From contig CM065881.1 of assembly GCA_033439255.1 (NCBI GenBank), positions 124,001 through 188,000 on the forward strand: a stretch of DNA of 64,000 nt. Direction: 5' to 3'. This document shows positions 21,698 through 32,343 of this stretch, piece by piece. Positions within the stretch are counted from its first letter, which is position 1, and each line of letters begins with the position of its first letter. This DNA is from Hericium rajendrae (Eukaryota; Basidiomycota; Agaricomycetes; Russulales; Hericiaceae). The notes under the pieces were generated by a model that was not told the DNA's origin, did not search any database, and saw nothing but the letters and a program-made list of their open reading frames with translations. A program made the translations under genes and the position numbers.

Positions 21698-24015
21698 ATG
21701 GTGAGTGGTATCGTATCGAGTACCATTTTCCGCGATGTCCACTGATCCTCCCAACCCCGGCTCGCACGTCTCCCCTCGTAAGATCTACCAGGGTGCGCTG
21801 GAAAATCTGTCATCTGACCATAACGGCAATCGCTCGTTCCTCAAGAGTGAGCTCTCAGGGAAGGTCTTGTACGATGACGGCCAGGTCTTCACGCGTCTCA
21901 AGGTGCACGCATATGCGGCCACACTGGATGACGCCTACGTGATCAATTTTGCCGAGGAGCGGAGGGGAGAGAGAGATGCTCTACAGATACTGGTCGACGG
22001 AGCCGAGAAACACCCTTCAACGCGCGTCAAGCGAGAGATCGAAATGTATCCTCACCTGGTACGTTTGCATTTAAGATACAACTCGTACAGCGCTCTCATG
22101 GCTTCCCATTTATAGAGCATAATATTTGATCATATTATTCGGGATCATGGAACGGTTACACAGCGTACCCCGACTGGAGTTCGCCCTGCCACCCGCTCTT
22201 TTGTTAAAGGGCAAGACCTTATACCAGAGGAAGAGCATCATACCGTCGGCTTTCCGACCGTGAACCCGGATTTCACTATCACAGATGACGGCCCCCCTGG
22301 GGACGCGAACAGGGCGTCGGACAGGATGTCACGTCTCTGGCGGCATCGGTCTGCTTTCGTTGAAGTGAAGCCTGCGAAGGACCAGGGTGTCAAGCCCGCA
22401 GGGTCGAGACCTGACACCATCCATGATCTTGTTGTTCAATCCGCCGACTACGCCCGTCTTCATATGTCTTCACGCCCATTCCTCCTCTTTTCTGTCGGAC
22501 TGCTCATCTTTGGGTCCCAGTTCTGCGTCGGAATCTTCGATCGTGGCGGCGTGGTATTGTCTCCCGTTTACGACATGTGGGAGGACATCAAATTATTCAT
22601 TGCCGTCGTCCGCAGCCTTGCATCTGTGGACTCGCAGGACCTTGGGCTCGATCCCTCGGTTAGGTTGCTTGGGGATGAGGATGGTTTACGGCTCACTGGT
22701 GTCGATTATCCGGCCCATATCATCGATCCAATTGGCATCGATGCGACTACTAAATGGTGTACAGTGGGTCCGCCTTTGTGGAGCTCGATATCTCTTCTCG
22801 GACGCGGCACGGTCATCTGGCGGGTTCGCAAGTATTTTGGACAGAAGCTATCCGACGAAGAGTTCGTGATGAAGACCGCGTGGCGGAGCAGTAAACGCGA
22901 CAAGGAATCCGACATATACACGTCAATCAAAGGGCACTGCGCTAGTCTCTCCCGACTCGTTACAGGTGGCGATGTTCTTGTTCACGTTGGGAGCAAGACT
23001 GAGCGGATTACGGTTCGCTACCTACGTCGTGAATCCGATGATCCGCAGGCCGAAACGCCCGTGCTTCATCGCTTGATATTGACCCCAGTTGGCCGTCCAC
23101 TGTGGGACTACCGATCTGATACTGAGCTGCTGCAGGGGCTGTTGGATGCCCTGGAAGGTGCGTGCTACGAACATATAATTACTCCTCAATCTGACATCAT
23201 CTCCTCAGCACACGAATTCCTGTGGAAGCAACAGATCCTTCACCGTGATGTCAGCGCCGGAAATATTCTCCTGGCTCAAGACGCTGATGCTCTTGGTGCC
23301 GCGGGATTCCTTCATGATATCGAGTTCGCGCACATGCCTCCGGATGCAGAGCTTTCAACACTAGAACATGTTGCACCCGTCACGAAATACAACGATAATC
23401 TCCGACCAGTCGGTATCACGGAAATCGCCATCAGGAGAAGGACAACCTTTCAGACGCAACGCGGCGCAGCCCTCACCGTATGTTCCTCATTCTTATCTTC
23501 TACTGCTTCTCACATGATTTTAGGGCACGCTCCAGTTCATGGCGGTTGAGCTTTTGCAAGCAGCACAATGGAAACAGGCCATTGAGCATACACCCGAGCA
23601 CGACATCGAATCCTTCATTTGGGTCTTGGGTTACTGCGTACTACGGAAGCTGTACAGTGAAGCGTACGCCATCAAGCAATCTGGCTACGAATACATGTCT
23701 ATGAGGAAACGGTTCTCAAAAGCATTCGGGCAACTAGCACTCGACAACATCATTGAAAACCGGAATTCGGGCGGCCCTGTCCGCTGGTGCAATGCAAAGG
23801 AAGCAGGGCCCATGGAACCGTTCTTTCAAGATCATATCTCGGAGCCGCTCCGTGACCTCCTGCAACACTACGGTGAACAGGCGCTGCTGAGACTTTTCAG
23901 GGATCCGGCCAAAAACCCTGGTTTCGAAACATTAACCCACCACACGGTGCGACAGAGGATGCAAGAGGCCATTAATCTTTTGAAGGTGGACCCTTCTCGT
24001 GACCGGCTTCATTAG
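21698..24015 (+). CDS. FunK1 fungal-type protein kinase, type A copy 2 (full length)
   Basis: This is a close paralogue of 7736-10061 with the same four-exon structure: 21735-22058, 22116-23157, 23209-23477 and 23524-24015, giving 708 residues from ATG 21735. An ATG-only exon at 21698-21700 spliced to 21783 would also be in frame. It has FVEVKPAKDQ, VVQSADYAR, GIFDRGGVVLS, the glycine loop GRGTVIWRVRK, the lysine in EEFVMKTAW, LHRDVSAGNILL and HDIEFAHMP. The C-terminus ends DPSRDRLH, resembling the ends of T2 and T3 (DPSCDRNH, DPSCNRTH). The truncated copies are therefore probably closer to this gene than to copy 1. All catalytic residues are present. Confidence 0.88.
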
Positions 24016-24627
24016 ACGACATCCAAGTTTTACACCTTTGCACACACGACTGTATGATACCGTTGCAGCTTGTAATGCTACCGCGACTCGACCGGCCCTA
24101 AACTGTCCAAACGGCTTCGCGTATTCGACTACGGTTCCGTTCTGACCCGTTTGTACATTATGCATTTGCAACCCATTACAAGGGCCGCGCATCCATTGCA
24201 CGAGATCACCGCGCGTTGCGTCGTTTTGAACGGTCTTTCCCGATCCATCTGCGGCTTCTCTGGCATATTTCTCATGAATCGTGGTTGCTCTCATGAGCAC
24301 GATCCTTTGTTACTGATGACCTTTAACAGCTTCAGACCAACTGTCGTTTTGCGTACGAGTCCTCCGCCAGCCGCTTCAACTAGTAAGTATGTACATGATG
24401 GACGGATGCAGATACGTTGCATTTGATCTTTCTGCGCTCTCACAGTTTCCGATCATCAAATGTATCCCGCAGCAGACTGCTGGATATGTAACCCATGAGG
24501 TCCCAGGGCAGCGCGTAGGTCACTGCTGCGAACCGGCCAGAAGTACACGAAAGCTGCAGTCGTGTTCTGTGCTCATGCTCATCCCAGCCATCTACCATCT
24601 TCGAACCGCTCTCGCCCAGTACAAAAC
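24016..24627. other. intergenic
   Basis: I see no supported gene between the FunK1 stop and the start of the monooxygenase pseudogene. A short tract ACCGGCCCTAAACT at about 24094 also occurs near 20979. Confidence 0.4.
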
Positions 24628-25862
24628 ATGTCATCGCCCAAATCTCGTGTTGCCATCTGGTACGCTGCCATTCTGCCATTCCTGCGACATTGTAGCTGAC
24701 AGACCTCTACGCAGCGGAGGCGGCATTGGAGGACTGACTCTCGCTGTCGCGCTCGGGAAATACAGCGATATACCTATAGATGTCTACCGACTCAACGCAA
24801 GATCCCGCTTCGTCAGCAAAAAGATGGTACATTGTCCTCAGAGTTTCTAACCTTGTAATGCCACTTCAAAACTGACTTACTCCACAGAACCGTCAGTTAT
24901 GGTTCATCGTGCAAACGATCCAAAGATTGGAACAGATCTACTCCAGCTTGTGTCTCCTTGTGAGTTCAATTATCTAGAGCCTTGTCGACACGAAGTCACG
25001 AAGTTCATCCTACAGACGGAGCTATTCCTCTCCACGCATGCACCTCGTAGACATGCTGCGCGACCTTCTCCCGAAGACCTGTCCGCATACCCAATCTCAA
25101 ATGGCTCCATGATCAACTTCCTCGCGTTCTACACTGTTCCTGATGGCGAAGGCACGCCCTTCCCCGGCAAGTGGGTCGAGGACGCCCCAAAAGAGGAGGC
25201 CCTAGCACACTATGTGGACTGGGAACGGATGTGCAAGAGATTCTCTAGGTCTGTTCTATCTAGCCCATCTCTGCGTCTACAGCAGAGTAACGCCATCGCT
25301 TAGGCACTCGAGCCGATGGTTTCACGCTGGGCGGTCCATGTTATGGGATCCGTCCCATTCGCAGGCCACGGGCGCGTCGCCATCCTCGGAGATGCCGTAC
25401 GCTCAGCCACCTCATTTTTGTCTTCTCGCCCTCATTGTCATGTAGATGCACGCCATGACGCCGCACGTCTCTGCCGGCGCTGGCCAAGCCATGGAGGTAA
25501 ATATCATCTCCATCTGTAGCTTATTCACTTGTTCACCCACGCACCCACAGGATGCGTGCATGCTCGGGCGCCTGCTCGCGCACGACCTCACGACGCGCGA
25601 CACCGTCCCGGCCGCAATGCATATCTACGAGGACCGCCGCCTAGCGTTCGCCAATGCTGTCGTTACCGCCGCGCGCGAGACCGGGCTCATGTACAAGTTT
25701 AATGGCCCGGAGTACGACGGCGCGCTGCCGATGGATGCGGATGCGCTGCGGCGCTGGCGCGAGAGCATCTTCCGGCGGTGGGAGTTTCAGTGGCAAGGTA
25801 GTCCACTGGAGGAGTGCAGCGAGGCAGAGGAGATGTTGAGACATGCTGTATTGGAGAACTGA
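24628..25862 (+). pseudogene. FAD monooxygenase pseudogene with internal deletion
   Basis: The start is well preserved: ATG 24628, a first intron 24660-24714, and a spliced Rossmann motif VAICGGGIGGLTLAVALGKY. The end is also preserved: AYPISNGSMINFLAFYTVP, SRWAVHVMGSVPFAGHGRVA, ILGDA, HAMTPHVSAGAGQAME, and a complete C-terminus ending at 25862. Between them, RMHLVDMLRDLLPKTCP abuts AYPISNG directly and out of frame. About 150 residues are therefore missing, including the whole region corresponding to VGADG at 460-480 of the first gene. The substrate and NADPH contacts are lost, so it should be inactive. It is a paralogue of the gene at 1-1583. Confidence 0.78.
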
Positions 25863-26462
25863 GTCGAACGTTAGTGGAGGTGGCATGCTCGGAGGCTCTG
25901 TCCATCCGAGCTGGGATAGCCGCGTGGATCAGATATCTCGAGAGACAAATGCTTGTATGAACGCGTCTTGAGGACTATCCGTGAGATAATGTAGCCAGGC
26001 TTTGCAGAGTTAGTGAACGTACCTGAGCTCACTGCGCCTGCGGGAGATCGCCTGCGATGAATCGATGACGGCGAACAGCTTCCAGGCTAACACGGCTATA
26101 ATTTTGTTACCCGGGTTTGATACGGCGCCATCTCGGCGACTGACGTGAGGTCGAGCTCCTACCGTGGTGAGCCAATTCGATTCGGGATGGCCGCGCGACG
26201 AGGAGTAAAATGGGACAACAGCTAATTGTGACAGGTCGTACAGCTGAGTACAGGTCGTACAGCTGAGTACAGGTAGTACAGTCACAGCACAACAACAAGT
26301 TCAAGGACTAGCACAGAAAACGATGACGAAAACATGACGAGAGCGAATGATGGTGCATGGTGATGATGGCGATGATCGGGGTATCAATGTGTCGAACAAG
26401 CGAAATCCTGTCTCAACAACCCAATCAGCACGATATCCAGCACAGAAAACTCGATACACACC
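25863..26462. other. intergenic with a short tandem repeat
   Basis: There is no gene here. The stretch lies downstream of the pseudogene and downstream of the convergent ICMT-like gene, and it holds the 19-bp tandem repeat listed separately. Confidence 0.5.
26231..26281. repeat. 19-bp tandem repeat, 2.7 copies
   Basis: The unit ACAGGTCGTACAGCTGAGT occurs twice perfectly (26231-26249 and 26250-26268), then a third, partial and slightly changed copy follows. No function is evident. Confidence 0.85.
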
Positions 26463-27263
26463 TTAGAAAAGCCCAGGCACAACCGCATACGGCGTACGCC
26501 GCGCCCACTGGTCCCATTCTTTCCCGAACTCTTTGCGCAGCATCCGGTCCTCTGTCGGCACGCGCCCAAGCAGCATCGCGCTCATACACAGCGTCCACCC
26601 TACGACACCTGTGCACAGTGCCTTGCCCGCGATGGTCTCGAGCCAGCCGCATTCTGCGAGCCACGAGCCGGGCCCGAACATGCACACGAGCATGCCGCCC
26701 ATCGTGAGGATTGCGCCGAGGTAGCTCGGGTGGCGCACGAGCGCATACGGGCCGCTCGTGATGAGCTTGTGCTCGTCGCGGATCGTGAGGTGGAATGTGA
26801 AGAGGCTGCCGAGGTGTCGGTATGACGCGAGGCGCAGGGCGCCACCGAGCGTGAGCGCGGCGAAGCCGCAGAGCCAGCTCGGCGGGAGGGAGATCGCGTG
26901 TGCGGTCTGGCCTACGGGGATGAGTGCGTTCAGAACGGGGCGCGAGATCGGGAGCGTGGGGTGCGCCGAAGCAACGAGGACGGCGCTTTCAGCGGCGATG
27001 CTGAGCCAGTATGACAGCTATCAACATAGACATGGTGTCGAAGGTCAGCGATTGAGGAAAGGAAAGATGGGGTGGGAGCATACGCCGGCCAGGACGGCGG
27101 CCTTGCGCCATGGGAAGAACCGCGAGAGGAGGTCCTGATCGCCATATCGCTTCGTCTCCTCCTCCTTCGGCGCCGCGTTCGGTGGCGTCGAGGCGATGTA
27201 GAACCAGACGCCGGATGCGACGAGGAGAGGCGCCTTGTACAGAGAGGGAACCCCGTAAATCAT
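26463..27263 (-). CDS. ICMT/Ste14-like isoprenylcysteine carboxyl methyltransferase family membrane protein
   Basis: This is a multi-span ER-type membrane enzyme that would use S-adenosylmethionine to methylate a prenylated cysteine or a related small substrate. Exons on the minus strand are 27263-27084 and 27017-26463, giving 244 residues. Hydrophobic segments include PLLVASGVWFYIAST, GLSYWLSIAAESAVLVAS and KALCTGVVGWTLCMSAMLL. The family signature is FHLTIRDEHKLITSGPYALV followed by RHPSYLGAILTMGG, then the C-terminal EDRMLRKEFGKEWDQWARRT with the EE/W...Y pattern of this fold. It looks intact. Homologous fungal families include many paralogues of unknown substrate, so true Ste14 function is not assured. 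Confidence 0.85.
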
Positions 27264-30200
27264 GGCGATTTCTGGGTGACGGGGAACTCAAAAAAGATGA
27301 GAGTCACTTTTAATCCGGTTTGCATGTGCGCATCTTATACTAAGGGCCAGGTTGTTCTGGGTAGTTGCGGCATGCCGACCTTCGCTCACGAAAAGGAAGT
27401 AGCGACCCAGGACTTCTGTGGATGAAGGATGAGAAGACTAACACTTACGATACGGAGATATTCTGACGACGTCAAATCATCGCACCGTGTTCTAAGCGAA
27501 CGAGCATGACCCTGGTCGAACCTGCCTGAAAGGCATAGATTGAAGCGGAGCGCTACAGACCGGCCCTTTCTCAGGATTTTTGCGATTAATGGCACTGCAG
27601 CTTTGGAAAGACCGACGCAGGGCAGTGAAAGAACTGTCAAGAGCATTGAAGTAGAATATTCTGTGCAAATTCTGAGTCGGACTATGAGCTGACTTGGAGG
27701 TTGTCGCGCTCGACAGCCAAAATGAAAAACAGCCGGAGAATCAAGCATGCCTGAATAAAGAATTCAAGATATCAACTAGCGCTCTTCTTTTCGATGCACA
27801 ATGCGAAACAGGAATGGCTTACTGCGGTGCCTCTACGATACTTCTTCTCTCCGAATAATCAATCATGCTGACGCTCAGTGATGCAGCGTGGCCGCATGCT
27901 CGTCGTTCCCTTTCAGATTACCCCAAAAGGAACGACAAAAAAGCAGACACATAACATGTCATCTATGATCAAACATAGTACATGGTTGTTGTAGACATAT
28001 TGAAAGGCTGCTAAAGGTGTTGAGTGAGATGGGCGCGGACTTCAAGATGCCGATCTCTGCAGATACCACCGGAATTCGGCTCATCAGATTTGATCCGATT
28101 GCCGGGACTATCCGCTCCCCATTTCATCCACTCCTCCGTCGTACATGACAGTCACCATGACATCCGTTGAGCGACGCTATCCAGTTACTAACTCGTCGTT
28201 GAGAATTGAATCAGAATACCACGATGTTTTAAGTCAAGACTTCTAATTACTCGTCTCACATAGGCATCGATCCTCTACACATCCCTCGTCTAATCAGCTT
28301 CAACGTGCTGCTCTGCAAGATGCTAAATCACTATAGATCTAGTGCAGGATCATATGACGACCCAGATAGCGATGTGAAGACCGAAAAACAGGTCCGTTTT
28401 CCCCGTGCTCATATTGCTTTTCATACTAACTCACCATGAACGTAAATCATCGAATTGACGACGTCTTTACTGGTTTTCGATTCCGCTCGCATCGACTTCG
28501 CCCTCTCACGCATTCGGGTACTTTCATGCTCGTATACGCACATTCCTTTTCAACTGACTTCGGACAGGATCGTGAGTGGATCATGTATTCTCACATGAGG
28601 TGGACGGATATGTAAGATGATGGGCGCAGGTAGGCTCGCGTATCTCATCATATCCCGTTCATCTCCTGATCACGATCAGGAAATTTTTAAACTGCGCTGA
28701 TAAAGTCATAATTTTATGACGTCCATTTTCGTGCGACGCGGCGTCATGGCCGTAGATCTTCTGCATCAGGTCAGCAGGGCAATCCTATCTTCATAAGGTA
28801 CGTTCTTCCACTCCAGATGATCCATCCGTCTTGCTTTGGGTATAGTGCCTGCGGGATGCAGTGCCGCTGTCAGTGGGTACGCAGGGGCTAGGACTTACGT
28901 TCCTGCCTAGCGTGGCGATCTATGTCAATGGCTTCACTCCCTAACATATGGCGCTTCCAGGAGCGCGAGCGCTGCCTTATTTAATAGAGGCCACCCCGGA
29001 ACATGGAATCTTCACCTCGTGCCCATGTTTACGTAGACCACGCGGAGACATGTCTTGCGCTCACTATCCTCATCCACCACGCAGCAATCTAACGTCGTTC
29101 GTTCCTTTCATTCTCTCGTACTATCTATAATTGGAGATAGCAATGTGCTGATTTTGATGCTCCAGACTTCAAAGAAATTCCAAGAGTCTCTCGCCACCAT
29201 CAACATCAGCGTCTTCCGTCTGTGAAGCGGGACCATTATGGAAGCGTGACTCGCGGAAGTCTTCTGCATCACCATTAGTTTCGTCTTGACAGTAAGTGTC
29301 GTTCCTTTTGCTTCCTGTTATAAAGCACTTGCCTTGGCATTCCTATAGAAATACCGACCACGTGGCGACTGAGCTCGCAACTCGACGCGAACCTGGCTCT
29401 GTCTGCAGTACTTAGTATAGTACCATAGGCCATATTGTGAGCACAGTATTTCTGACTCAACGAAGTTTTCTCTCCTCTTATTGCGGCGAAAGATTTCAAG
29501 CAGCGTGCGGGAGCTTCCGCGATACAGCTATTGTGCCACGACCATGATGGAATCTATACATGGTCCTTCCCATTCAGGCTACGCTCCTTTGCGGGCAGAT
29601 ATATCAAGGTGGCTGGCCCTCGCTCTCTCGTTTCTTGCAATGAGTGCACGTTATTCCCGCTTTCTTTCGGGTTTCCGTGTGATCACCCTCCAAGATGTGA
29701 AGTTCAAGTACGCGGTCTTAAAGTCTCCCGTTGAAGTTCAGCACCAACGCGCCGATCTTGCACGCGCCGAGTGATTGGTCTCCTGTGGACCAGCGATATG
29801 GCTGGTCGCATATCTCGAAAACCAACCATCATGTGCCGAGCAATGACCCTCGAACTGGCGACTTCTCTTTCCAGCATTGGAATTTTCGAGGGCGTATCTA
29901 AATGACGACTGTCTGGTCGTAAAATGCAACACGTAAGCCCGCGGTGTGCTGCTTTGGCCTTCAGATCGAAGCGCATGCTGGTGGCTCTCATTCCGTCAGT
30001 TTACTCATCTAGGTTCTCTTGTCCCCTATTGACCCATTCCAACGAGCAGCCATTCTCTTCCATTGGCGCGTTTTTACTTTTTATTCATCTTTATTTTACC
30101 GAGTAGGGCGGATTTAGGTCGACTGGATCGACAAGTCGGCGTTCTGGCATTACGAATTTCTTCACGCTGCACAGCTTCCCTTTTGATGGTTCAGTCCAAG

Positions 30201-30494
30201 ACCTCTCGATGGGCCCGAGCACTGGGTTGATCAGAGTACACCGGACAATAGCCTAGATCGACGATTCGAGGGTTATGCCGATACAAGTGGCATACGCCTT
30301 GCTCCTGATCTCAATCTGAGCCATGGCCACTCAACTGGTTACGCGTCGTTCCTATATGACTGCAAGACAATACACGAGGAGATGGATAACGAGCCACCCT
30401 ATATGCCACATCGTCACAGGGCCAGTGCTTGATATTGAGGAGACGTTGGAAGGCCATCTAACCGATCTGTCCCCCATCCTTCAATCTCTCCGCG
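27264..30494. other. 3.2-kb gene-poor stretch
   Basis: No gene model could be supported. Open frames at 27748-27386 (minus), 29499-29275 (minus) and 29481-29774 (plus) show no known motif and no homologue in the window. A small hairpin with arms CTCCTGATCA/TGATCAGGA lies near 28672. This is the longest featureless interval in the window. Confidence 0.45.
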
Positions 30495-31737
30495 ATGCTC
30501 CGGACTTTGATATCGTACATGAACCCTCCCGACACGACCCGCTCAACGCTCCGGCTCCAGGCTCAGCCCATAGCCTTCACCACCATCCTGCTGGAACACA
30601 AACTAAGCCGAGGGCCCGGCGGCCACACGGAGTGCACGCTACCCAAGAGCATCACGGACGCCATCCTCGCGCAGCCGGGCTTCCCGCATCCCGTCCCCGT
30701 GCACTCCTCACCAGTGCACCGCATGACAGCGGTGCGAGGAAAGGACTGGGGCCTCCTCGCGATGCAGAACATCGCAGCGGGAAAGCTGATCCTTGCAGAA
30801 CGCGCGCTGTTGATCACATTGTGCGAGGCGAGACCTGTCAGGTCCGAGCATATACCTGAGAAAAAGATGAGCGAACAGGATTTGAAAGCTGCTTTTGCTT
30901 TTTGGGCACGAGCGAAGCGCTGCGAAAACCAGCTAATGCGCCTCCTGAGCCGCATGCCCCGCGAAAAGGTGCGTGTCTCACGTTGACAAAATACGTGTAT
31001 TGACGGTCGTGAGCAGGCAGGCGCGTATCTCGCACTCCCAAATGCGCAAACGTATGACGGTGTACCTGGCCCAATGTGGGGCGTGATATGCACTAACTTT
31101 CTCGAGCTGGGGCGGGAGCTGAAGGAGACTTTTCGCGAAATACTCGACGACGACGACAAGGAATACGAGTGCTTCGGCGTGTGCGAGATGCTGTCGCGCG
31201 TGAACCACAGGTACGCCTGTCCTCCATCTCATATTCTATCGCAGCCGCTGAGATGCGTGTTCAGCCGCCGCGCGAACGCAGTGGTGACCTCCCGTATTTT
31301 ACAACTTCACATGCACCTGCGATGCGTGCCGCGATCCCCGGACCGACGAGCGGCGCCACCCACTGATCTGGTCTCCGCCGGCGGTGGGATACTATCGCGA
31401 CCTCACGTTATGGCTGGTCGACTACGAACGTGCGCTGCCGGACGACTACCTCACGAAGCCTTGCCGTGACAAGGTGATGCTCATCGAGAAGGAACAATTG
31501 CAGGCCGGAGACGATTATGGGGAATACCTTGGTATTCTTTGCATGGCATACGGCGTGCTCGGCGACCGCGAGGGCTAACTGTGGGCGCGTTCTCGGGGCA
31601 GGCATGTTCCGGTGCAGATGGGCAGGCCCTCGGGCAGGCTTAATGCGTATCGCGCTCTCATGCTCGAGAAGCCGGAGATGCATCCGTTCTGGCGGCTGCG
31701 CCAGCAAACCTCTCCGAGATCGCTGAGTGACTTATTT
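30495..31737 (+). pseudogene. SET-domain (SMYD-like) pseudogene
   Basis: Homology to the MYND-SET gene at 35631-37244 is clear: TECTLPKSITDAILAQPGFP, a weakened SET core RGKDWGLLAMQNIAAGKLIL, then FGVCEMLSRVNHR, CTCDACRDPRTDERR and DDYLTKPCRDKVMLIEKEQL, and finally MHPFWRLRQQ. The MYND finger is missing. The C-terminal half of the SET domain, after the NHR..NAVV junction, is deleted up to the post-SET cysteines. A stop codon (TAA near 31576) interrupts the helical C-terminal region. At least three lesions make this a dead copy. Confidence 0.78.
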
Positions 31738-32343
31738 GACTTGACACCGCATCTCTATCGGGCCCATCGTCCATCTCGACCTAAACGGATAACGGCTCCG
31801 TCGAGGTGAAAGATGAACAGTTATTCAGTCAGACACGACTTGTTAGCGAGAGAGAACTTGGGTTTTACTTGTAAATATAGGCTATAGACAAGAAAGAGTC
31901 TTGTTTTTATTTGGAGTACTCTATCGCTTAGCATTTTTGCAGTGGAAGATATCGATGTGAATCCTAAATTTGTTTGGGATAAGTAGCTTACACAATGGGG
32001 GCAATTTTATCTGACTGTCACTCGCCAAGACCAGACTCATCTCGACGCCGTTTGAGCCGTAAACCGTCTCTGCAATGCAACGATACGTGCTCACCCTGCG
32101 CTTAGCGCGAGGGAACACTGAACGTCTCTATAGAGAGCAATTGCGCATGCAGTATGCGAAGGCTGGCTTAGGACAAGCATCGGCTGTCGTCGTCGCTGCA
32201 TGAGACGCGCGCGATGCACCATCGAAACGTCATGTGCATGTACAGTCGATCTCATGCATAACTATGCTGATGATAAAATACAGATATTGCAGATATAATA
32301 TAGTACACTGGTATACTGTCAGGTTGAATGTATATAAAATGAT
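31738..32343. other. intergenic
   Basis: This is the gap between the convergent SET pseudogene and FunK1-B1. It is locally AT-rich, with short TATA-like runs at 32285-32340, and no gene is seen. It probably holds the 3' end of FunK1-B1. Confidence 0.4.

Noticed and set aside
28664-28690. Short hairpin CTCCTGATCACGATCAGGA as a terminator or regulatory element
   Set aside because: Imperfect, isolated and not adjacent to any gene; such hairpins are expected by chance.
27264-30494. Possible gene or mobile element in the 3-kb gene-poor stretch
   Set aside because: No transposase, terminal repeats, domain motif or consistent exon chain was visible; open frames there have no support.
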